DNA of 18,372 nucleotides from Smittium culicis (lineage: Eukaryota; Kickxellomycota; Harpellomycetes; Harpellales; Legeriomycetaceae). The stretch lies in assembly GCA_001970855.1 (NCBI GenBank), contig LSSN01001486.1:1-18372 (forward strand), in the 5' to 3' direction. Positions 10,051 to 17,214 of this stretch are shown in pieces; position 1 is the first letter of the stretch, and every line of letters begins with the position of its first letter. Below the pieces are notes generated by a model. The model was given only the letters and a program-made list of their open reading frames with translations. It was not told the DNA's origin and ran no database searches. The position numbers were made by a program, and so were the translations under genes.

Positions 10051-11061
10051 TTATAATTTGCGAATAATAGTACACAAAAAATTCAGCCAACTAATTAGTA
10101 TATTTTATGCGACATTAAGCAAAGACAACGCTTTGTTGCAGCTTACAATTATCGGGCTGATTATTTTAAATATGTAAACATAATTGGCTGATCTTGAAAG
10201 GCATTTAAATTTTTCTATATAACTGTGAAAGTATTATTTGCTAAATATAATCCTAGGTATTTTTTATTGGATATCAAATAGTTATTAAATTTCATACTTT
10301 GTATCTTTTTGTGCACAAAAGCGCATCTTTATAAAGAGTTGCCCGAATTACAAGATGAGAAAAAGAACCATTAGAAAAAGCTTCACTAAAAATATTTCCT
10401 GATATAGATTAGTAACAGCTAATTGTTGAAGAACTGCAGAGGTTAATCGCTGTGAGCTTGCAGTACCATTATGTACAGCGTCATCAGAAAATCACAGCTA
10501 ATTAACAAAAAAAAAGTGGGTATATTATTAACAAGATTTCCAAACAATGATTTTCTTTATTAGCGTGGGTTGAGATGTCATGCCCAGAATAATTATTTGT
10601 GGTATTTAGTATAGTATTAAAAATAAAGGAAATAGTGAGGCAGGAGATGAGGATCGTGCATCGCATTTATAAATCTCTAGGGATATAATGCTGAGCGCGG
10701 CGTAAAGGTATTTGTAAGATATCAGGCTAAAATAAATAGCGTAATTATGGCGTGCAGAAAACCGGATATGATGTACAAACGTGATTCGTAATATACTGAA
10801 AAGGTTATTTTTTTAACACAACTGTTCCATTTGCTAATTCACACTTATGCAACGCTATTGGCTGATCATGACCAATTTTGCGTGTGAGTATTTCTAATAT
10901 AGTTATAAAAAAGCATAAAGAGTGTAGTTACAATTTCACTCTTTTTTTTCCCGGGTTGAAGAGCATAATTGGAACTTTCAATAAATAGAAAGGAGGCTCT
11001 ATTTGTCACATCTCTCAAGCCGCTAATTTTACTTTTTTTTTCTGAAAGCTATCCCCAACTA

Positions 11062-11490
11062 AAATCTGTGCATGAAGATGAATCCCAAATTAGGATAGAC
11101 TATTGGTTTGATAAATTACAGCACCAAATAAGAGAATGGCTATAAAAAACGCTAGCAAACTAGAAAATTAAGCTAATAAATTTTCAGGCGAGTTCGTAGA
11201 GGAGTGAATAGTCTATTGGCCCCCGGACGGAAAGAAAATTTCGGCTTATTTGGACGATACTTTATTACAATGCCAGAAAGAAAGAAAAAAAAACATACGA
11301 CATTTTATGGACAATTAATCATCAGCATTATCACAGCTGGACTGAATGTTAAAAAAAAGAAGAAAAAAGAAATAGAATCGAAGCCAAGTTTAGAAATAGC
11401 AAAAAGATGTGAATCGATTGGTATATTTCACGCCTAGAAAAGACAATTGAAAATAATAATCCAATGGCATCTAGCCCTTGAGTAAAATGT
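11062..11490 (+). pseudogene. Possible relic of a Merlin/IS1016-like DDE transposase
   Basis: Fragments in different frames lie in the order expected of a Merlin (DDE_Tnp_ISXO2) transposase: IDYWFDKLQHQIREWL (about 11095-11142), GEFVEE (11187-11204), GRKENFGLFGR then ITMPERKK (about 11225-11290), ILE-poor LIISIITAG (about 11315-11340), and KTIENNN (about 11439-11460). In the family the comparable blocks are a DWYNF-type segment, a VEIDES block holding the first catalytic acid, an FGG/VPDR block and a TIE block near the end. Every match is partial, stops and frame changes separate them, and the 77-aa frame at 11204-11437 starts with GTG. No terminal inverted repeats were found. This may be coincidence. 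Confidence 0.22.
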
Positions 11491-12017
11491 CGGAATTGCT
11501 AGCTAGCGGAATAGGACGAGTCTTATTTGCAGCTTTAAATTAACAAATAAATAAACCTAGCCAAAACAGACGGCGAGCCAGAATGAGGACTGTTATAGAG
11601 CCTAGTTCTCTAGTTTGTAATATGGTTTTTAAGCTCTTAGCCTCATTTTCAATCAAGCCAAACCAAAAAAAAAGATTAAGTCTTGCAAGTTCAAAAAAGA
11701 CTATGCTTTTCTCATGATTTCTAATGACTATAAGCCAATTCCTATGCCGTTTTTTTTCTTAGTTTGAAGAAAACAAATCTGAACTTTTAGCTAATTGATA
11801 TATACAAAAGAACATGAAATCACAATACCGAATCAAAGTAAATAGAATTCTATTAAGCTGGAGTTCATTATTAATCCAATATCATTGGATCCAACTTGAA
11901 CGTGCCAATGTGGAGATAAACAAACAATTAATAAAATTAAAAGTTGTCTCACTTTGTAGTACAAAATAATAGATTAGTAAGCATTAAAAATTTTTTAAAG
12001 TCAATCTGCAACTCTTT

Positions 12018-12558
12018 TTGTCTTATATATATTCTTCATTCTTTTACCTTTTCGTTTTCCTCCTAACGACCAACATTATTTTCTTTTTAGTTGTGATCAG
12101 TCTTCTTATAAAAGGTAGCTCTACTCTTTTTTTCCCCTCGCCCTCCACAAAATTATCGAGTAACACACAAGTATATTTAGGTTTGGCTGCTAACTTTAAA
12201 AGAATATAATTCCTTTCTACCCCCCCCCCCTCGAAACTTTTACGATTTCTCAAATCATTCGCCGAATCCATTGATCCTTTTTATACTCAAAATTTTGGTA
12301 AATAATATTTTTACATCTTCATTCTCAAATCACCTTCCCCCCCCCCTTCTATCCTAAATAATATATAAACAAAATATGCTAAAAATTGATTATGATCTAA
12401 CCATTTATACTCAATTGATTCACTATAAATTCGTTTTTTAATGTCTAGATATGATCTAAAATTAGCATCTGTCGCCTATAAATAAAAATTATCTAATATT
12501 CTCACTAGATCACATCCTGTCTTCTAATAAACTAGCTTTTTTAATTTAAATATTTAAA
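12018..12558 (+). promoter_or_regulatory. Pyrimidine-rich upstream region of the ceramidase gene
   Basis: The plus strand is markedly C/T-rich, including C11 at 12220-12230 and C10 at 12337-12346. CT-rich stretches commonly lie just upstream of transcription starts in fungi, so this is the likely promoter region. No clear TATA box at a fixed distance from the ATG can be assigned. Short frames in it (12018-12209 on plus, 12044-12271 on minus) lack an ATG context or motifs and are not called. Confidence 0.45.
12220..12346. repeat. Two poly-C tracts upstream of the ceramidase gene
   Basis: C11 at 12220-12230 and C10 at 12337-12346, 213-340 bp before the start codon. A third (C11, 13950-13960) follows the stop codon. 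Such tracts are rare in this AT-rich sequence and occur only around this gene. Confidence 0.85.
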
Positions 12559-13922
12559 ATGGGTATGATACTAGCTGATGATCTGAAAAACAGCACTTCT
12601 TACTTCTGGGGCGAAAGGTAAAACACAAATTTGATTTCTTCACAATATTTACTTAATACAATTTAATCAACACAAAATCTTCGCTTAATACGAATATAAA
12701 CCAATATGAACTATTTTAAAAAACCGCTTAACTATTATTATTACTTAGAACTTCAACTTTAGATTGGTGTGAGGTATGACTGACCCTAAAATTACTTATT
12801 TGTACCCTTTTTTTTCTATATCCTTATTATATAATCGCAAGTTTCTCAACATAATCCATTATCTTATAGACTTAACTGAAAATCTGTGTAATTATTAAAT
12901 CGCTATATTCTAATTTTTATTATAGGAAAACTATGCAACCTCAATTTATATCGCCGAATTTTGGAATACTGTATCGTGTATTGTATACAGTAAGTCTTAC
13001 TCTCTTAGCTTTTTCTATTTCATTTACAATTTATTTTCTCGGCTTAACATTTACTTATTATAAACACAAATTAAAATTCAACTTGGATAAATATAAAATA
13101 AACAGTCGCGCTTTCTTTAATGACTATCCGTCAATGCATTATACACAAGGTCCAAAAAAGAATAATATTTTTGTTTGCGGGAATCGCTATTGTCGGCACT
13201 GGATCGTAAATAATATTAACTTTCTTATATCTTACTATTTATCCTATATTGATCCAACATATTTTATACCAATACTTCGCTATTAATTTACATAATCTAT
13301 TAAAAATTTTAGAACCTTGTTTCATTCCACGCTAAAATACTATACCCAGTTGATGGATGAACTTCCAATGATTTACGTAACCAGCACGTTTTTGTATTTA
13401 CTGATAGAAACAGAACCTGAGATTAAATATGGGCTTATTTTACCCTCATTTATTTTTCTCTTAAATTTGGCTATTACTATCGCTTATATATTTTTCATAA
13501 ACCCTATTTTTCATCAAGTATCCTTTGGTTTAATCGTCACCTATGATTTTTATAAAAGCTACTTACTACTATCAAACTTACCCAACTCTGGTAACTCAAA
13601 AAAACAGCTTAAGGGCTTACTCATCCGTGGCTTCTTTTCTTTCCTCATTGGCTTTGCCGCTTGGAATTTGGACAATATCTGCTGCAAAAATCTTCGCGCT
13701 TTAAGACTTATCCTTGGCCCACCCTTTGACGCCCTCCTCCAAATGCATGGTTGGTGGCACATACTCACAGCTTATGCTGCTCACTGCTTGGCCACTTTCA
13801 TCACTGCTTTAAGGTTCGAGCTATCTAATACAACCAATTACTCTATTCGATACTTGTTCCCTGGAGTCCCATTAATATCTTTCAACACCAGCAACAATAA
13901 CGAAATAAAAAAATTCTATTAA
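12559..13922 (+). CDS. Alkaline ceramidase, five exons (285 aa)
   Basis: This predicted multi-pass membrane enzyme of the ER/Golgi hydrolyses ceramide to a sphingoid base and a fatty acid. Exons: 12559-12617, 12749-12773, 12926-12989, 13106-13205, 13313-13922; all four introns are GT-AG and the joined frame is open. Family blocks appear in order: WGERTSTLDWCEENY, YIAEFWNTVS, VGTGSTLFHSTLKY, QLMDELPMIY, PIFHQV, WNLDNICC, HGWWHILT. Against human ACER3, recalled from memory, D25, W26, E28, N30 and E39 match the calcium-site residues, and S83, H87, D98, H228 and H232 match the zinc/catalytic residues; spacing is constant (offset 6) through D98. Length is near ACER3 (267 aa). The ATG has AAA before and G after it. 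A long 117-aa frame at 12933-13286 is the wrong frame of exon 3 plus introns. Confidence 0.93.
12618..12748 (+). other. Ceramidase intron 1 (131 nt)
   Basis: Donor AAAG|GTAAAA after the second base of codon 20; acceptor TTACTTAG. A CTTAAC branch-like sequence lies about 20 nt before the acceptor. Confidence 0.88.
12749..12773 (+). other. 25-nt micro-exon of the ceramidase gene
   Basis: Encodes the end of R20 and TSTLDWCE. It is required because it supplies D25, W26 and E28 of the conserved metal site; the flanking exons give only WGE before and ENY after. Both splice sites fit the consensus. Confidence 0.9.
12774..12925 (+). other. Ceramidase intron 2 (152 nt)
   Basis: Donor TGAG|GTATGA between codons 28 and 29; acceptor TTATTATAG. 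A TTCTAAT branch-like sequence lies just upstream of the acceptor. Confidence 0.9.
12990..13105 (+). other. Ceramidase intron 3 (116 nt)
   Basis: Donor TACA|GTAAGT, acceptor AAACAG, splitting codon 50 after its first base. This acceptor gives exactly the residue spacing of ACER3 (23 residues from NTVS to the end of QKR, then 15 to GTGS). A nearer TTAG at 13005-13008 would give a 19-nt intron and the wrong downstream frame. Confidence 0.87.
13206..13312 (+). other. Ceramidase intron 4 (107 nt)
   Basis: Donor GATC|GTAAAT, acceptor AATTTTAG, splitting the serine-83 codon after its second base. Removal restores GTGSTLFHSTLKY, the conserved catalytic block. Confidence 0.92.
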
Positions 13923-13949
13923 ACCCCACTTTTCTAGCCACCCTTCTCA

Positions 13950-13960
13950 CCCCCCCCCCC
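13950..13960. repeat. C11 tract just after the ceramidase stop codon
   Basis: Lies 28 nt beyond the stop, in a C/T-rich 3' untranslated region resembling the upstream region. Confidence 0.85.
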
Positions 13961-14139
13961 TTCCCATTAACATATTTTCTTTAAACATTCTTTTAAATTC
14001 AGCACTCGTATCATCCTTTCCCAAATTACCTACCTCTCTATTTGCGCTTTTCTTTAAATTTTACACAATAATATAATTCTTTTGAGCGATGATTTTTTTA
14101 ATTCCCATAAATCCCCCTTGCATTATATTGAATATGTAC

Positions 14140-14145
14140 AATAAA
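14140..14145 (+). terminator. Candidate polyadenylation signal of the ceramidase gene
   Basis: AATAAA on the coding strand, 218 nt after the stop codon and before the LINE insertion. AATAAA is frequent in AT-rich DNA, so this is only a candidate. Confidence 0.35.
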
Positions 14146-14328
14146 GTTTAAAGATTTTAATACATAAAATTATTTCCTGTAAAAAGTTTAAATATAGTTA
14201 CAAAAAAAAAACTTGCAAATACTTTTTTTTCGAGGCAAGTGTTCCATTAAGCTGTGATTTTAACCAGGAGTATTTATTCTATATGAATAGATATAATATT
14301 CTAATTTTTTGCTATTAAAAATATAATC

Positions 14329-14337
14329 ATTACTTTC
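14329..14337. repeat. Target-site duplication of the LINE, left copy
   Basis: ATTACTTTC, identical to 15649-15657 on the other side of the poly(A) end. Confidence 0.82.
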
Positions 14338-15534
14338 TTGACTCTATTTGCCGATGATGCAGTAATTTTAGCCGACTCTGAAATTTCGCTCAAAAATAGT
14401 TTTTTGAAGCTTAATTTATGGGCTCAGAAATGGAAAATGAAAATCAATAACAAAAAATGCGGTGTAATTCCTGTCGATGCAGCTGTCGAATCGCAACTAT
14501 TTATCCAACAAAAACCTGTGCAAGATGTCGATAAGTATACTTATCTGGGGCTAAAATTCAACAAAAATTGGACGCACAAGGATACACTCAATAATAACGC
14601 CGAAAAGGCCAGAAGAGCACTATATGCTAGCTATTATTTTTTTAAACGGCGGGATATACCGACTAAATTCAAAGTCATGGCCGTCAAAGGGATCATAATC
14701 CCAATTGCCACGTATGGGTGCGAGCTATTTGGAATGTCTGCAGTGCGCTGCTACTCACTCCAAAAAGTCGCGGATGATGCCACAAGGATAGCTATGAATG
14801 TTGGAAAATCCACTGCAATGAATCGGCTGAGGACTGAGCTGAGAATTGCTCAAATAAATACCAAGTCCTCAATTGCTCGCGAACGAGCATACCACAAATG
14901 GAGCAGCTCCAGAACATGGATATCTGATCTCATTAATAATCCCATGCTGAATCGAAAAGACACCTGGGTGACCGGGTACAAACGATGGTCCAAGCGGTTC
15001 AATAAAAATTTGATGCGCGGGTCAACCAAAAAAACTCTATACGATAGAGCACTATAAAATGACAAATCTATGCTATCACAGTGGATGAGAAAAGTATACG
15101 GTGGAAACCAATCTAACTGGATGGGCCTGGAGCTCAAGTACCCTGAGCGGCAAAAAATTTTGCTGCACATAGCTAAAATTAGAATCGGCGCATACTGGAC
15201 AGCACAGCGCATGGCCAATGCGCGCATTATTGATGGGGCGTACAAAACCGAATGCCCATTCTGCAAAATGAAAACACCTGAAACTGTAGAGCATATACTC
15301 CTGATCTGCGAAAGTAGGAGAGCGGTACAGCGGAATAGTACAGGATCATATATTAGTGAAAATACATCTAGTCTGGGAATTTAGCTAAGCAATCTTCTGT
15401 CTCCTTCAATCTCGCAGAGGTTATTTGTAAAACTCCTGGAAACCATTTCTTTTCACCAAAAATTGATCCTTGAGAATATTAAACTCTCACAAATCCCCTT
15501 GAATCGACGACTAACAGGTACTGAGATCCTATAG
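14338..15534 (+). pseudogene. LINE ORF2 C-terminal part: RT palm to CCHC zinc finger, with stops
   Basis: One reading frame runs through the insert. It begins with LFADDAVILAD, the RT catalytic FADD motif, so the endonuclease and the RT fingers are missing. It continues through the thumb region and a C-terminal zinc finger CX2CX9HX4C (C-P-F-C to H-I-L-L-I-C, 15253-15309), typical of LINE ORF2 proteins. In-frame stops interrupt it at 15055-15057 and 15382-15384, with the last stop at 15532-15534; I found no frameshift. The copy cannot make a full product. The C-terminal sequence ends PLNRRLTGTEIL, which resembles the end of the second copy in this window. Confidence 0.88.
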
Positions 15535-15648
15535 GGCCTGAGGCGAGTTGGCTAAGCAAATTTTTATATGTAATTTTATTAAGTAGTTTTATATTTATTT
15601 TATATATGTTTTAAACTTGTTTCAATAAACTATTTATAAAAAAAAAAT
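14338..15648 (+). mobile_element. 5'-truncated non-LTR retrotransposon (LINE) insertion
   Basis: The insert is framed by the direct repeat ATTACTTTC (14329-14337 and 15649-15657), the target-site duplication. Its right end has AATAAA at 15624-15629 and A10 at 15638-15647, a polyadenylated 3' end. Its left end starts inside the reverse transcriptase, as expected when target-primed reverse transcription stops early. About 100 nt of 3' untranslated DNA follow the coding part. Confidence 0.88.
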
Positions 15649-15657
15649 ATTACTTTC
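15649..15657. repeat. Target-site duplication of the LINE, right copy
   Basis: ATTACTTTC, one base after the poly(A) run; matches 14329-14337. Confidence 0.82.
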
Positions 15658-16754
15658 ATTCAAAAACAATTGCACACATCCTAGTAAACCAATATTTAGC
15701 AGACACTTTATGATTTTTAGCGGCTTTCTTATTCTTTTTCTGAGAATCTGATAACCAGCATAGTTATTAGCAAAATTTATCAAAAATACGTTGCTCATAA
15801 AAAGTAAATTTACTAATCTAATAAATAAAATTCAATATTGAAGTTGTATTTTATATCTAAAAATATCTATAATATACAAACACACGACCCAAATAACTTT
15901 AATTTTAAAACAGTAGCAATAAATCTATTATATTTATACTGTTCAGTTATGTTTATTGGACATTTCTAGAATTTATTTCTAAATGAGTATTTTCTTTCAC
16001 CTAGTTACTGAATAAATGTTAATTATTAGAAAATTAATGTTATTTGAATCGTAAATAAGTATATACAAATAATTTCTATTAATATTAATATGAATTTTTT
16101 TTTCAGTTCTTTGATTAATAATCTTATAATTTGAATTTTTTATTTTTTCTATGGATATTTATGTATTTTCGAAAACAATTGCCATCTCGCTATTACGATA
16201 TAAAAATTAAAAATTAATATAAAAATTGATTACAACATGAATTTAAGCTTATAAACAAGAGGTAAAGACTTTTTCAAAAAATTTATGACTGCATAAAATA
16301 AAATTATATAAACAACTTTTGGGAAAAAAGTCGCTAAAAAAAGCAATTATTAGTAAAAATCCTACTCGAATATACTTTTTGAAAAAAATAGCGATTTTTT
16401 TTTCTTCTGTATAGTAAATGAGTATTATTGAGGTTGCCCCACTTCACATATGGCTATGATATATTAAAAATACTTTAATACTTTATTAAGCAAAAATTAA
16501 GTAAATAGAAAATTTTTTTGATTAAAAACGTGAATATTGTGTCAAAGTTGATAATTATGTAACTTAGACATCAATTTACTGGATTATTATCATTTTTTTC
16601 ATTTTAACTATCACTAATAGTGTCAAGATCTGGGTTATGAGAGTGCAAGGCAAGTGAAGTAAAAGTTATATTTACTATAAAGATATTTATTTATTACTTA
16701 TTAGAAAGTATACAAGATACTAGATGTCGAATTCAGGACATGAAAAACGTAACC

Positions 16755-16762
16755 TTTTTATA
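16755..16762 (-). promoter_or_regulatory. Leftward TATA-like box
   Basis: The minus strand reads GTATAAAAAGG, close to the eukaryotic TATA consensus, about 190 nt from the heat-shock-element array. No open frame of note follows on the minus strand (the first ATG is followed by TGA after one codon). Confidence 0.3.
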
Positions 16763-16847
16763 CTTTTTCCGTTGCTTGGTTTTAGGTCATAAACTTAAAA
16801 GAAAAACTACAGAATAAACTAAAAAGAAAGCTATAGAAAAATATCTG

Positions 16848-16881
16848 TTTGATTACTAATCAAACTTGATTAGTAATCAAA
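16848..16881. repeat. 34-nt palindrome with 16-bp arms
   Basis: TTTGATTACTAATCAA and its exact reverse complement are separated by AC. It could form a hairpin or bind a dimeric factor. It lies about 70 bp from the heat-shock-element array. Confidence 0.85.
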
Positions 16882-16951
16882 ATAAATCGTTATCGATGTT
16901 TAAAAATATGAATACGTAAAATTATTACGTAAGAACAATTAAAATCGATAA

Positions 16952-17053
16952 GAAATTTCGGAAATATTCTAGAACGTTTCATAACATTCTAGAACATTGC
17001 TGCTGATGATATCTGAATATTCTGGAACATTCTAGAAGGTTATAGAAAGTTCC
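16952..17053. promoter_or_regulatory. Heat-shock-element array (HSF binding sites)
   Basis: Heat-shock factor trimers bind alternating nGAAn/nTTCn pentamers spaced 5 bp apart. At 17015-17052 the triplets GAA, TTC, GAA, TTC, GAA, TTA, GAA, TTC follow each other at exactly 5-bp steps, seven of eight perfect. To the left, from 16967, TTC, GAA, TTT, TAA, TTC, GAA, TTG hold the same period, and GAA/TTC pairs also occur at 16952-16959. Three copies of TTCTAGAA and one TTCTGGAA are included. The symmetric site gives no direction: it may serve a rightward gene starting at 17058 or later, or leftward transcription. Confidence 0.85.
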
Positions 17054-17057
17054 ATTC

Positions 17058-17139
17058 ATGGCAAATAGCTCTACTAATGTTCAGATCGAAAAAATTCGCT
17101 CAATAGAAATAAATTATAACTCTTATATTATTTTGAAAG
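17058..17139 (+). CDS. Possible first exon of an unidentified heat-inducible gene
   Basis: An ATG 5 nt after the heat-shock-element array opens a frame of 27 codons (MANSSTNVQIEKIRSIEINY is its start) that ends at AAAG|GTAAGT, a strong splice donor at 17140. A TAAACTAAC branch-like sequence (17179-17187) and the acceptor TTTTTTTAG at 17215-17223 follow. The protein part is not recognised. Against it: the array lies almost on the ATG, leaving little room for a transcript leader, and the sequence beyond the acceptor appears to be LINE DNA in antisense. Either the true later exons lie beyond the window or this is chance. Confidence 0.25.
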
Positions 17140-17214
17140 GTAAGTTCTTATGAAAGTTAAAAGAAAAATATTCGTTAATAAACTAACAATTTGTTCTAAA
17201 TATTAATCTATGAA

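Larger units (their letters stand above)
5866..11039. other. AT-rich intergenic DNA without a recognisable gene
   Basis: No frame here shows a conserved motif on either strand. It consists of A/T-rich low-complexity DNA with homopolymer runs (for example T14 ending at 6914), short palindromes and no tRNA-like TTCGA arm that folds. From about 10,080 the composition becomes less extreme and broken reading frames appear, suggesting decayed coding or mobile DNA that I cannot name. Confidence 0.6.
15658..16950. other. AT-rich intergenic DNA
   Basis: No gene is recognisable on either strand. It contains only A/T-rich low-complexity sequence apart from the TATA-like box and palindrome listed separately. 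Confidence 0.6.

Noticed and set aside
5866..11039. tRNA genes, CRISPR arrays or bacterial-type operons in the AT-rich region
   Set aside because: No TTCGA-type arm pairs with an acceptor stem, no regularly spaced repeats occur, and there are no clustered frames.
12018..12271. Overlapping short frames on both strands (63 and 75 aa)
   Set aside because: The plus frame starts at TTG, not ATG. Both fall in the pyrimidine-rich upstream region and show no domain.
12990..13008. A 19-nt intron (GTAAGT to TTAG) in the ceramidase gene
   Set aside because: It looks like a mini-intron, but the resulting frame misses QKR...VGTGS. The acceptor at 13104-13105 gives exact family spacing.
12933..13286. 117-aa plus-strand frame with hydrophobic sequence
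   Set aside because: It reads exon 3 of the ceramidase in the wrong frame and then runs through intron 3, exon 4 out of frame and part of intron 4. The adjacent frame gives the conserved ENY...YIAEFWNTVS block.
13805..13825. GGTTCGAGC as a tRNA T-arm
   Set aside because: It lies in ceramidase exon 5 (FRFEL-like coding) and lacks the other tRNA arms.
13559..15294. Minus-strand frames of 69-138 aa opposite the ceramidase and first LINE
   Set aside because: They mirror the supported plus-strand genes and carry no motif of their own.
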